The notes beneath the pieces were generated by a model. That model was given only the letters and a program-made list of their open reading frames with translations. It was not told where the DNA came from and ran no database searches. Positions 1 through 7,241 of a stretch of 64,000 nucleotides of DNA are shown here, one piece after another (the first letter of the stretch is position 1; each line of letters begins with the position of its first letter). The stretch spans positions 62,001 to 126,000 of the forward strand of contig NZ_LMOB01000003.1 in the NCBI RefSeq assembly GCF_001423185.1. Reading direction: 5' to 3'. Source of the DNA: Plantibacter sp. Leaf314. Its GTDB lineage: Bacteria > Actinomycetota > Actinomycetes > Actinomycetales > Microbacteriaceae. A program made the position numbers and the translations under genes.

Positions 1-1086
1 GATGTCGGGTTGTCGGACTTCCGCGTCGACATCAGCATCGCGACAGAGGCGGAGCCGGACCGACCGCTCGTCGCGGTGCTGCTCGACGGGGCGTCGTGGC
101 GTGAGCGACGGACGGTCGCTGACCGTGACGGACTGCCGATCGAGGTGCTGAGTGGCCTCATGCGGTGGCCGGGCGTCGAGCGCGTGTGGTTGCCGGAGTG
201 GCTGCACCACCGCGAGGAGGTGCTTGACCGGTTGGTCGCGGCCGTTGAGGCTGCAGGGGAGCGGGCTGCTGCGGGGCGTGCGGTGGACGCACCTGTTACC
301 GACGAACCGGACCAGACCGAGGTGACTGCCGGCGGCAGCGAGGACGCCGTCGACGAGTCCGCCGCGGGTGCGGATGCGGTCCCGCCGGTGCGGAGTGCGC
401 GCGTTCGGGAGTGGTCGGAGCGGCTGGCGTCGCTGGAGACCCTGTCGGAGTTCCGTGACCGCAAGGTCGGTTCGGCGCAGTCCGCGGAGGCGGCGCCGGA
501 GACGGATACGTCGGCGCGGCATCCGGAGCTGTCCGAGTACCAGGCCTGGGACGCGCCCATGCTGGGCTCGATCGAGGTGCTCGACCGCTTGCCGGGTCGG
601 ACGTCTGTTGTCGCGGTGCAGGGTGCGATCCGTGCGGCGGTGGAGGCCGAGGGGCCGATCCATCTGACGCGTCTGGCGAAGCTGGTCGCGGGTGCGTTCG
701 GTCTCGATCGGGTGGCTGGGTCGCGGGCGAAGTCGATCCTCGACAAGGTCCCGGCCGAGTTCCTCGGTCGCTCTGACGAGCCCTTCGCTTGGCCGACGGA
801 GATCGACCCGCTCACGTGGCGAGGAGCGCGTCAGTCCGCGGCGGACGCGCCTCGTGCGATCGAGCACATCTCCCTGGTGGAGATCGCGAACGCGATGGCG
901 ATCGCCGCGGAGCAGTCCGCCGGTCTCTCGCCCGACGAGCTCCGTCGCGAGACCCTCGCGATCTTCGGCGGCAAGCGTGTCACCGCCGCGATCGGTGCCC
1001 GCCTCGACGAGGCCCTCGAGTTCGGTTTGGCTTCAGGGCGTGTTCGCCGGAGCGGCGAGACGATTCTGGAGGGCGTGTTGTCGTGA
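1..1086 (+). CDS. DUF4011-type helicase-nuclease, C-terminal fragment (5' end outside window)
   Basis: The reading frame is open from base 1, so this is the 3' part of a longer gene; the TTG at 10 is internal, not a start. The first ~80 residues resemble the end of a Vsr-like endonuclease domain (DFRVDISI, then VLLDG, then a DRDGL stretch, then RVWLPEW), as in the MTES_1575-type nucleases. After a variable acidic linker, residues ~185-358 resemble DUF3320 (AEGPIHLTRLAKLVAGAFGL, FAWPTEIDPLTW). These two modules normally end very large proteins that begin with DUF4011 and a superfamily 1 helicase, and I recall such proteins being reported as an antiphage system (Hhe). The helicase part is outside the window, so function is inferred from family architecture only. 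The usual acidic nuclease residue before DG is Leu here (LLDG), so nuclease activity is uncertain. Confidence 0.72.
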   Translation, partial: DVGLSDFRVDISIATEAEPDRPLVAVLLDGASWRERRTVADRDGLPIEVLSGLMRWPGVERVWLPEWLHHREEVLDRLVAAVEAAGERAAAGRAVDAPVTDEPDQTEVTAGGSEDAVDESAAGADAVPPVRSARVREWSERLASLETLSEFRDRKVGSAQSAEAAPETDTSARHPELSEYQAWDAPMLGSIEVLDRLPGRTSVVAVQGAIRAAVEAEGPIHLTRLAKLVAGAFGLDRVAGSRAKSILDKVPAEFLGRSDEPFAWPTEIDPLTWRGARQSAADAPRAIEHISLVEIANAMAIAAEQSAGLSPDELRRETLAIFGGKRVTAAIGARLDEALEFGLASGRVRRSGETILEGVLS

Positions 1087-1120
1087 GACACACGAATCTC
1101 ATGCACCGGCGGGTGGCCTA

Positions 1121-1750
1121 GTGGTTCGTACAGGGGCACGAAGCAATGAGCTTCGAAGGCTGTTGCGCGCTGCGGGGATGGAGGAGGCGGGGTCGAGACC
1201 ACCGGCGCCTCGCCTCGACTCGCTCTCCGAATCGAAGGTGTCTGACATCATCGGCCTGTACAGGGGCCTTGGCGGGGCCATCGATCATCCACGGCTTGCT
1301 CCGGGCGCTTGGGACATTGCTTACCAAAATGGGCTCGTCATCGAGTTGGACGAGGAAATGCACTTCACCCGCTATCGGGCTCAAACACTCGAAACAGCCT
1401 GGGCGCCGCAACTCCCGTGGACGGACAGCTACCGCCGCTACACAGCGGAACATGAGGGCCGCGTCGGGACTGGTGGCCGACGGTGGTCGAACCCTTCCGC
1501 CGCTCGCCTGTTCGGTGGCGAAGATCCTCCGCTGACGTTCGGTGCCTTTGGGGGTCCACGCTGGAAACAGCGAGCCCTCTACGACGCCATCAAGGACGCT
1601 GCGGCTCTGGACGGTACCGTCACGCTGGCTCGGATATCGGTCCACGATGTCATTGGTGTAACGCTGCTCAACGACATCCTTTACGGGAAGGCTGCGGTCG
1701 ATCTGGAGGTCCTTACTGACTTCATTGCAGCCCGAACCACTCAGTCTTAG
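1121..1750 (+). CDS. Hypothetical protein with Vsr/DUF559-like core motif
   Basis: 209 residues. It begins at GTG 1121, 34 nt after the helicase-nuclease stop. Most of the frame to the left (from 692) is a shadow of the preceding gene. No signal peptide or membrane segment is visible. The middle of the protein reads WDIAYQNGLVIELDEEMHFTRYR; the run IELDEEMHF...RYR...TLE resembles the core of DUF559/Vsr-like endonucleases (a hydrophobic strand with E-x-D, then His, then a basic helix). A second block, RWSNPSAARLFG and PRWKQRALYDAIKDA, looks conserved but I cannot name it. It sits between two genes with nuclease-like features, which fits a DNA-processing or defence role, but this is inference. 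ATG 1178 is a possible shorter start. Confidence 0.6.
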   Translation: MVRTGARSNELRRLLRAAGMEEAGSRPPAPRLDSLSESKVSDIIGLYRGLGGAIDHPRLAPGAWDIAYQNGLVIELDEEMHFTRYRAQTLETAWAPQLPWTDSYRRYTAEHEGRVGTGGRRWSNPSAARLFGGEDPPLTFGAFGGPRWKQRALYDAIKDAAALDGTVTLARISVHDVIGVTLLNDILYGKAAVDLEVLTDFIAARTTQS

Positions 1751-1759
1751 GGGCGACGG

Positions 1760-1765
1760 TACGCT
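1760..1765 (+). promoter_or_regulatory. -10 hexamer TACGCT of a leaderless gene
   Basis: TACGCT ends 6 nt before ATG 1772, so transcription would start at or next to the start codon. It lies 9 nt after the stop of the upstream gene, so the downstream gene may have its own promoter inside the cluster. Confidence 0.5.
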
Positions 1766-1771
1766 CTGCCC

Positions 1772-2350
1772 ATGGCAGACACGAAAGCAACCAAGACCAT
1801 CGGTGAGCACTGGGTTGCGAGCGAACTGGCGCGGCATGGTTGGGCCCCGGCCTTGACTCGAGATGGGCTTGAGCGGACGGACATTCTTGCGGTCCATTCA
1901 GGCGAGGAACGACCGATCATCGAAGTTCAGGTGAAGACCATCCGGGGCGACAGTCAAACGTCCAGCTGGCCTCTCGGCGAGAAAGCACAACTGCCTCCCA
2001 AACACTCCGGTGAGTGGTTCGTCATGGTCGCTGTCCCACACGATGTCGAACGTCCGTCGAGAGGTTTCATCGTGCCTCGAGCGCACACGGCCGCCGCGGC
2101 ATGGATCGTTCACCAGCATTGGCTGACTGAGCCGGGCGTGCCGGCTGGAAAACGGAATGCGGGTGTGGACAGAAGTCGAGTCGCGTTGAAGTTCTTCGAG
2201 CGTTACGAAGCGCGTTGGGACCTCCTCCTGAAGCCGGCCGACCAGGCACCCGTGCTCCTGCCGTCAGAACTTCGGGAGATCGCCCTCGAGGAGCGTGTGG
2301 GCCTGCCGCCGGAACACCCGTGGCATCAGGAAATGCCCGATGCTTGGTAG
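1772..2350 (+). CDS. PD-(D/E)xK nuclease-like protein (DUF4365/resolvase-like)
   Basis: 192 residues, cytoplasmic. The N-terminal 60 residues carry a PD-(D/E)xK-type pattern: Glu18 in ASELARHGW, Asp37 in ERTDILA, then EVQVKT with Glu51, Gln53 and Lys55. This spacing is typical of DUF4365-like and Holliday-junction-resolvase-like proteins, which cut or bind DNA with a metal ion. The remaining part (GEWFVMVAVPHD, GFIVPRAHTAAAAW, RVALKFFERYEARWDLL) is also typical of that fold family. The ATG is placed by the leaderless -10 at 1760. Its 3' end overlaps the 3' end of the opposite-strand LysR gene by 25 nt. The call as a nuclease fold is fairly firm; the biological role (repair or defence) is not known. 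Confidence 0.65.
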   Translation: MADTKATKTIGEHWVASELARHGWAPALTRDGLERTDILAVHSGEERPIIEVQVKTIRGDSQTSSWPLGEKAQLPPKHSGEWFVMVAVPHDVERPSRGFIVPRAHTAAAAWIVHQHWLTEPGVPAGKRNAGVDRSRVALKFFERYEARWDLLLKPADQAPVLLPSELREIALEERVGLPPEHPWHQEMPDAW

Positions 2351-3669
2351 CAGGGCGGATCCGCAACCACCTCGACCTTGAACCCGGCCTCGTTCTCGAG
2401 CCAGCCCGCGTAGTGCTCCTCGCCACCGGCGTGCGGGTAGCGGTCCTGGTACAACGGCTGCCAGCCGTGCTCCGGGGCCGCCGCCATGAGGGCGTCGACG
2501 GCCTCGCGCGATCCCGCTCGGAAGGCGAGATGGTTCACGCCCGGTCGGCGACGGTCGTGCGAGTCGGCGCTCAGGTTCGGTGACGCCGTGAGCGTCAGGT
2601 ACGTGTCGCCGGCCTCCCAGGACTCACCGCCGGACCACTCGCTCGCCATCGTGAAGCCGACACGACCGAGCAACCACGCCCAGCCCGCCCGCTCCGCAGC
2701 CACGTCCGCCAGCCACACCTCGACGTGGTGCAATCCGGGACCAGCCGCGACCAGCGCGGACGGCCGCGTGCGCTGCAAGACATCCGCAGCACCCCGCAGC
2801 CGTTCCAACGTCCCCGCCACCGCGACCCGCGCGAGCGCATGCGGCCGCGCGAGCACGTCGATGTTGCGCGCGATCCGCACGTCCTTCAGCGGGACGAGCA
2901 CCAACTGCGAGTCCGCCCGCGGCGCCGTGTATCGCGGGAACAACGCCAGCAGCCCGCCGCCCACGATCAGCGACGCCGCCAGGTGGTAGTCGTTCACCCG
3001 ATGCGCTCGCTGGAACCGCACCCCCGCCGTCGCCTCGACCACCCCGAGCGCGACGTCCGGCGCGAAGCCCGCATGCGCCGCGATCCACGACTCCTCGGCG
3101 AGTTCCGCAGCCGACACCGACGACCGCGCGGCCAACGGATGGTCCACCGACATCGCCACGTCGAACGGCTCGCTCAACAGGGTCGTCACCGACAACTGCT
3201 CCGACGGCCACGGCTCGTCGTGATCCATGCGGTGCGCGATGACGAGGTCGTACTGGTCGACGAGCTCGGCGAACTCCGGCTGCGCGACATCGTGCTCGCC
3301 GAACACCAACGCCGGCGCGGAGCCCGCGTCCCCCTCGGCCAACAGCCCCGGCAACAGCGCCTGGCCTGCGCTCTGGAACGCCGCCACCCGCACCCGCGCA
3401 CCGGTGTCGTCGCCGTACTCGCGCACCGTCTCCGCCGCGCGGTCGATGAGCGTGTGCACAGTCCCGGCCATCTCGGCCAGCGCCATGCCCGCCTCGGTCA
3501 GCCGGATCTCACGCCCGACGCGATACGTGAGCGGCACGCCCAGCTCGCGATGCAGCGCGGCCAGCTGCTGCGAGATCGCGGGAGCGGTCACGTGCAGGTG
3601 ACGCGCGACGGCGGCGATCGTGCCGCGATGGGCGAGCTCGCGCATGATCCGCATCTGGGAGAGATTCAT
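2326..3669 (-). CDS. LysR-type regulator fused to a glyoxalase/VOC domain
   Basis: 447 residues, about 140 more than a standard LysR protein. Residues 1-60 are the winged helix-turn-helix (TIAAVARHLHVTAPAISQQL), ~90-300 the LysR effector-binding domain, and ~311-436 a VOC fold (GLHHVEVWLADV, then GVNHLAF with His380, then FKVEVVAD with Glu434), with candidate metal ligands still present. The frame runs without interruption from one module to the next, so this is a true fusion unless sequence errors joined two genes. It is divergent from tdh-kbl with a 154 nt gap holding a T-N11-A site, so it probably controls threonine catabolism and itself. The VOC part could be a ligand sensor or an enzyme acting on a reactive carbonyl made in the pathway; that is inference. 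Confidence 0.85.
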   Translation of the reverse strand: MNLSQMRIMRELAHRGTIAAVARHLHVTAPAISQQLAALHRELGVPLTYRVGREIRLTEAGMALAEMAGTVHTLIDRAAETVREYGDDTGARVRVAAFQSAGQALLPGLLAEGDAGSAPALVFGEHDVAQPEFAELVDQYDLVIAHRMDHDEPWPSEQLSVTTLLSEPFDVAMSVDHPLAARSSVSAAELAEESWIAAHAGFAPDVALGVVEATAGVRFQRAHRVNDYHLAASLIVGGGLLALFPRYTAPRADSQLVLVPLKDVRIARNIDVLARPHALARVAVAGTLERLRGAADVLQRTRPSALVAAGPGLHHVEVWLADVAAERAGWAWLLGRVGFTMASEWSGGESWEAGDTYLTLTASPNLSADSHDRRRPGVNHLAFRAGSREAVDALMAAAPEHGWQPLYQDRYPHAGGEEHYAGWLENEAGFKVEVVADPPCYQASGIS

Positions 3670-3700
3670 CAGCTCAAGCTAACTGGTCACGTGGAAACCC

Positions 3701-3713
3701 TCAATATTCATGA
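3701..3713. promoter_or_regulatory. LysR box candidate (T-N11-A)
   Basis: TCAATATTCATGA is an AT-rich T-N11-A motif with TCA/TGA dyad symmetry in the gap between the LysR-VOC gene and tdh. It is 31 nt from the LysR start. A TAGCGT hexamer at 3728-3733 could be the -10 of tdh-kbl. This matches how LysR regulators usually sit on a divergent promoter. Confidence 0.5.
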
Positions 3714-3823
3714 CGGATCGATCTGACTAGCGTGGTCATCAGGACAGCGCAAGGACGCCCGTCCGCGACAGCCAGCACACCAAGCACCACCGGCAGTCGC
3801 CGCTCCCGCAGGAAGGAACGCTG

Positions 3824-4936
3824 TTGCTCGCCCTCTGGAAACGACCCGACACCGCCGGTTTCGAACTCGTCGAGCGCGCGATGCCGGCGATGGGCTCCGA
3901 CGACGTCCTCATCCGCGTCCACCGCACCGGTATCTGCGGCACCGACCTCCACATCGAATCGTGGGACCCGTGGGCGGCCGGCGCGGTCGACGCCCCACTC
4001 GTCCCGGGCCATGAGTTCTCGGGGGAGGTCGTCGAGGTCGGCAGCCGTGTCGCGGGGATCCCGGTCGGCGCGGCGGTCTCGGGCGAGGGGCACCTCGTCT
4101 GCGGCACCTGCCGCAACTGCCGCTCCGGCCGCCGCCACCTCTGCCGCCACACCCGCGGACTCGGCGTCAACCTCGACGGCGCCTTCGCCGAATATGTCGT
4201 CCTCCCCGCCAGCAACGTGTGGGTCCACGGCGACCAGGTGACACCCGACCTCGGCGCCCTCTTCGACCCCCTCGGCAACGCCGTCCACACCGCCCTCAGC
4301 TTCCCGATCCTCGGCGAAGACGTGCTCATCACCGGCTGCGGCCCCATCGGCCTCATGGCCATCGCCGTCTGCCGGGTCGCCGGCGCGCGCAACATCGTCG
4401 CGACCGACGTCGTCGCCGACCGACTTGAGAAGGCGCTCGCCGTCGGAGCCGACCGGGTGGTGGACGTCTCGAAGGAACGGGTCGCCGACGCCCAGGCCGC
4501 GCTCGGCATGCTCGAGGGCTTCGACATCGGCCTGGAGATGTCCGGCCAAGCGGCTGCCGCGAGCGAACTCATCGACAACCTGAACACCGGCGGCAAGGTT
4601 GCATTGCTCGGTCTGCCGTCGACGAACATCGAGATCGACTGGACCAAGGTCATCACCCGCATGATCACCATCAAGGGCATCTACGGCCGCGAGATGTTCG
4701 ACACCTGGCACCACGCCAGCGCGATGGTCGACCACAGCCCTGAGCTCCGGCACGCTCTCGAGACGCTCGTCACCGCCCGCTTCCCGCTCGCCGCCTGGCA
4801 GGACGCCTTCGACACCGCGCGCGGGGGAGCGGCGGGCAAGGTGCTCATCGACTGGACCGACACCCGCGACGCCGTCATCACCGGGGTCATCGACGAACAC
4901 GTGCCGGAGACCGTCGGCGCGGTCACCGCAGCCTGA
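3824..4936 (+). CDS. tdh: L-threonine 3-dehydrogenase
   Basis: 370 residues; family length is about 340-370. It oxidises L-threonine to 2-amino-3-ketobutyrate with NAD+. It is a zinc-dependent medium-chain dehydrogenase: catalytic-zinc residues Cys38, His63 and Glu64 ([17 protein letters not shown]), the structural-zinc cysteines 93, 96, 99 and 107 (CGTCRNC...HLC), and a Rossmann motif GCGPIGLMA near residue 170. The start is TTG 3824, preceded by AGGAAGGA; no ATG or GTG upstream fits. The C-terminus extends ~20 residues past the usual LIDW end. The next gene, kbl, begins 65 nt later and takes the product on to glycine and acetyl-CoA. A Zn alcohol dehydrogenase of another specificity is unlikely given this partner. 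Confidence 0.93.
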   Translation: MLALWKRPDTAGFELVERAMPAMGSDDVLIRVHRTGICGTDLHIESWDPWAAGAVDAPLVPGHEFSGEVVEVGSRVAGIPVGAAVSGEGHLVCGTCRNCRSGRRHLCRHTRGLGVNLDGAFAEYVVLPASNVWVHGDQVTPDLGALFDPLGNAVHTALSFPILGEDVLITGCGPIGLMAIAVCRVAGARNIVATDVVADRLEKALAVGADRVVDVSKERVADAQAALGMLEGFDIGLEMSGQAAAASELIDNLNTGGKVALLGLPSTNIEIDWTKVITRMITIKGIYGREMFDTWHHASAMVDHSPELRHALETLVTARFPLAAWQDAFDTARGGAAGKVLIDWTDTRDAVITGVIDEHVPETVGAVTAA

Positions 4937-5001
4937 GCCGACGCCCGTCGCCCACCCAACCGACAACCGACCCACCGCCCACTCGACCCCGAGGAGACGA
5001 C

Positions 5002-6171
5002 ATGTACGGCACTATCAAGACCCAGTTGCGCGACCAGCTCGACCGCATCGAGGCGGACGACCTCACCAAGCGCGAGTTCGCGATCACCTCGCGGCAGGGG
5101 AGCCACGTCACCATCGACGGTGGTGAGGTGCGCAACTTCTGCGCCAACAACTACCTGGGTCTCGCGAATGAGCCGTCGATCGTCGACGCCGCCAAGCTGG
5201 CCCTCGACGAGTGGGGCTACGGGCTCGCGAGCGTGCGGTTCATATGCGGCACCCAGCAGATCCACCGTGACCTCGAACAGGAGTTGAGCGCCTTCCTCGG
5301 CACGGAGGACACCATCCTGTTCTCTTCCTGCTTCGACGCGAACGGAGCCGTCTTCGGCGCGCTGTTCGGCGAGGACGACGCGATCATCTCCGACGCCCTC
5401 AACCATGCCTCGATCATCGACGGCATCCGCCTGAGCAAGGCCCGCCGCCTGCGCTACCGCAACCGCAACATGGCCGACCTCGAGCAGCAGCTCATGAACG
5501 CCGCCGACGCTCGTCGCACCGTGATCGTCACCGATGGCGTGTTCTCGATGGACGGCTTCTACGCCCCGCTCGACGAGATCTGCGACCTCGCCGACCGTTA
5601 CGGCGCGCTCGTGCTCGTCGACGATTCGCACGCGGTCGGCTTCGTCGGCCCGGGTGGTCGCGGCACGCCGGAGCTGTTCGGTGTGCAGGACCGCGTCGAC
5701 ATCCTCACCGGCACGCTCGGCAAGGCGCTCGGCGGGGCGTCGGGTGGGTATGTGAGTGCGAAGCAGGAGATCGTCGACGTGCTGCGGCAGTCGGGCCGGC
5801 CGTACCTGTTCTCGAACAGCCTGGCGCCGTCGCTCGTCGCCGGTGCGCGTCGTGCTGTGGAGCTGGCGGCTGCGGGCGACGAGCTGCGCGAGGGGCTCTT
5901 CCGGAAGGCGGACCTGTTCCGCGCCCGCATGACCGAGGCCGGTTTCCGCTTGTTGGAGGGGTCGCACCCGATCATCCCGGTGATGTTCGACGACGAGCAG
6001 CAGGCCGTCCAGGTGGCCGCGCGGATGCTGGAGCAGGGCATCTACGTGATCCCGTTCAGCTTCCCCGTGGTGCCGCGTGGCGAGGCCCGCATCCGCGTGC
6101 AGATCAGCGCCGCGCACAGCGAGCAGGACATCGAGGACTGCGTGGCCGCGTTCGTCGCGGCGCGGGGATAG
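5002..6171 (+). CDS. kbl: Glycine C-acetyltransferase (2-amino-3-ketobutyrate CoA ligase)
   Basis: 389 residues, standard for the alpha-oxoamine synthase family. It cleaves 2-amino-3-ketobutyrate with CoA to glycine and acetyl-CoA, completing threonine breakdown with Tdh. The PLP lysine is Lys241 in [17 protein letters not shown] (Asp207-Asp208, His210) binds the cofactor ring, and NNYLGLA (49-55) and SVRFICGTQ (78-86) are typical of KBL rather than AONS or serine palmitoyltransferase. The ATG at 5002 follows a GAGGAGACGAC ribosome-binding site. It is co-transcribed with tdh and convergent with the GNAT gene 13 nt downstream. Confidence 0.94.
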   Translation: MYGTIKTQLRDQLDRIEADDLTKREFAITSRQGSHVTIDGGEVRNFCANNYLGLANEPSIVDAAKLALDEWGYGLASVRFICGTQQIHRDLEQELSAFLGTEDTILFSSCFDANGAVFGALFGEDDAIISDALNHASIIDGIRLSKARRLRYRNRNMADLEQQLMNAADARRTVIVTDGVFSMDGFYAPLDEICDLADRYGALVLVDDSHAVGFVGPGGRGTPELFGVQDRVDILTGTLGKALGGASGGYVSAKQEIVDVLRQSGRPYLFSNSLAPSLVAGARRAVELAAAGDELREGLFRKADLFRARMTEAGFRLLEGSHPIIPVMFDDEQQAVQVAARMLEQGIYVIPFSFPVVPRGEARIRVQISAAHSEQDIEDCVAAFVAARG

Positions 6172-6184
6172 GTGCCGCGGCTGG

Positions 6185-6727
6185 TCAGCGAGGGCGATCG
6201 CCGTCGCTGAGGTCGGCCGTCGATCGCAGTCGCATGCTCAGCACGTGCCGCACCGACCCGTCTGCGCCGAGGTCGTCGTCCACGCGCTGCATGCCGATCT
6301 TCTCCGCCACGCGCGACGACGCCCGGTTGTCGGGGTGGACGATCGCGACGAGTTCGAGCGCGTCAGTGTGCTCCTGCGCGAAGTCGCGGCTTGCGGCGGC
6401 TGCCTCGGTCGCGAACCCTCGACCCTGCCAGGCGGGGCGCACGTGGTAGCCGACTTCGAGCTTCAGTTCGCCGTTCACCCGCTGCCAGGTCAGACCGCAG
6501 TCACCGACGAAGTCGCCGTCGTGGGTCTCGATGATCCAGAGGCCGAGGCCGTACGTCGCATAGTTGTCCTCGTTCCAAGCGATCCAGGCTGGGGCCTGCT
6601 CGCGGGTCTTCGGCGCCGGGTAGAACTCCATGACGGCAGGGTCGCCAAGAAGCGCAGCCATCTCGTCGAGGTCCGCCGGCGTCATCCGCCGGAACCGCAG
6701 GTGCTCCGTGTTGTGAGGGACTGGCAT
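6185..6727 (-). CDS. GNAT family N-acetyltransferase (RimJ/RimL type)
   Basis: 180 residues from ATG 6727 (MPVPHNTEHLRFRRMTP); upstream codons in the same frame do not look like this family. It transfers an acetyl group from acetyl-CoA to an amine. The fold is clear: beta1 LRFRRMTPADLDEMAALLGD, the GDFVGDCGLTW strands, LEVGYHVRPAWQGRGFATEA as the acetyl-CoA P-loop (Q/R-x-x-G-x-G/A), and LVAIVHPDNRASSRVAEKIGM. The HVRPAWQGRGFATEA and HPDNRAS signatures point to the RimJ/RimL-like group, whose substrates range from ribosomal proteins to small amines and drugs. The actual substrate cannot be read. It converges on kbl and lies 14 nt downstream of the small membrane protein gene on the same strand. 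Confidence 0.85.
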   Translation of the reverse strand: MPVPHNTEHLRFRRMTPADLDEMAALLGDPAVMEFYPAPKTREQAPAWIAWNEDNYATYGLGLWIIETHDGDFVGDCGLTWQRVNGELKLEVGYHVRPAWQGRGFATEAAAASRDFAQEHTDALELVAIVHPDNRASSRVAEKIGMQRVDDDLGADGSVRHVLSMRLRSTADLSDGDRPR

Positions 6728-6741
6728 CGGTTGAACGGCCT

Positions 6742-6924
6742 CTACTGCGTCAGGCCGCGTGCTGCGGCGGCTCGGCGTTCGGCCTGTGTCTCCGCTTGGT
6801 GCTTCCGAAGCGCGGACAGGACGGCGGTCCGGATGATGAAAATCCAAAGCAGCACGAACAGGATGAAGCCGAGGAGCCAAGAGGTGACGGTCAAGACGAT
6901 GAGAGCGGTCGGGTCGAGGTTCAC
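6742..6924 (-). CDS. Small single-pass membrane protein
   Basis: 60 residues beginning at GTG 6924. After a short N-terminus (MNLDPTAL) comes one hydrophobic helix (residues ~8-33, ending FIIRTAVL), then a basic, alanine-rich cytoplasmic tail (RKHQAETQAERRAAAARGLTQ). A TAGCCT hexamer sits 6 nt upstream of the GTG, making a leaderless start likely. Small proteins of this layout are common in actinomycetes; no function is known to me. It is 14 nt upstream of the GNAT gene and could be its operon partner. Confidence 0.6.
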   Translation of the reverse strand: MNLDPTALIVLTVTSWLLGFILFVLLWIFIIRTAVLSALRKHQAETQAERRAAAARGLTQ

Positions 6925-6930
6925 CCGTGA

Positions 6931-6936
6931 AGGCTA
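6931..6936 (-). promoter_or_regulatory. -10 hexamer TAGCCT of a leaderless gene
   Basis: Read on the minus strand, TAGCCT ends 6 nt before the GTG of the small membrane protein, which supports GTG 6924 as its start. Confidence 0.5.
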
Positions 6937-7055
6937 CCGAAGTCGTGCGTCCGGAAAGTCGCGGGTCACTCCTTGGATGGTCCGATCAGCCGCGCAGCTT
7001 CCCAGTCGTGCGGAGCGGCGGTGAGGAGGACCACAACGTTCACCGTCGATCCTCG

Positions 7056-7087
7056 TTACTGAAGGATGGCTCCCTAACCTTCAGTAA
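7056..7087. repeat. Tandem hairpin repeat, copy 1
   Basis: Perfect inverted repeat: TTACTGAAGG (7056-7065) and CCTTCAGTAA (7078-7087) around a 12-nt loop, ATGGCTCCCTAA. The next copy begins exactly 41 nt further on, and the sequence between (CTCGTTA, GGCTCCCTAA, TTCAGTAAGGG) is shared, so the pair is a tandem duplication of a palindromic unit. Confidence 0.7.
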
Positions 7088-7096
7088 GGGACCTCG

Positions 7097-7128
7097 TTAG
7101 TGAAGTTAGGCTCCCTAAGCTTCAGTAA
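7097..7128. repeat. Tandem hairpin repeat, copy 2
   Basis: Diverged copy of the 7056 unit: TTAGTGAAG at 7097-7105 pairs with CTTCAGTAA at 7120-7128 with one mismatch, and an inner TTAGG/CCTAA pair (around CTC) extends the stem. Changes on both arms keep the stem, which suggests that the secondary structure or a dyad-binding protein is under selection. Possible double operator or a pair of small palindromic elements. Confidence 0.65.
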
Positions 7129-7204
7129 GGGTGCTCATCGACGAAGGTTCTCATACGCGGAAGCCGCTCGCAGAGATGTCGTCGGCACCAGAAAACTCCC
7201 GCAT

Positions 7205-7235
7205 TTGACTCTCCCGTAGGGGGAGACGGGATGCT
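7205..7235 (+). promoter_or_regulatory. MerR-type promoter with 19-bp spacer and internal dyad
   Basis: -35 TTGACT (7205-7210) and -10-like GATGCT (7230-7235) are separated by 19 bp. The spacer holds CTCCC-GTAGG-GGGAG, an inverted repeat centred between the two hexamers, as MerR regulators require. The ATG at 7242 lies 6 nt after the hexamer, so the transcript should be leaderless and autoregulated. Confidence 0.7.
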
Positions 7236-7241
7236 TGAAGC

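Larger units (their letters stand above)
6925..7241. other. 317-nt intergenic region with two tandem hairpin repeats and a MerR promoter
   Basis: No convincing gene lies here; the 384-nt minus-strand open frame starting at 7505 is antisense to the MerR gene. The region holds the divergent promoters of the small membrane protein and the MerR gene, plus two 32-nt inverted repeats at 7056 and 7097. The repeats are more AT-rich than the flanking genes. Confidence 0.6.

Noticed and set aside
1087..1145. tRNA-like fragment after the first gene (GGTGGCCTAGTGGTTCGTACAG)
   Set aside because: GGTGGCCTAGTGGT resembles the 5' and D-arm of a tRNA, but no anticodon stem, T-arm (GGTTCGAATCC) or acceptor pairing follows; the bases are better used by the GTG start at 1121.
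3701..6117. Long minus-strand open frames opposite tdh and kbl
   Set aside because: Antisense to two genes with full catalytic motifs; no ribosome-binding site or known domain.
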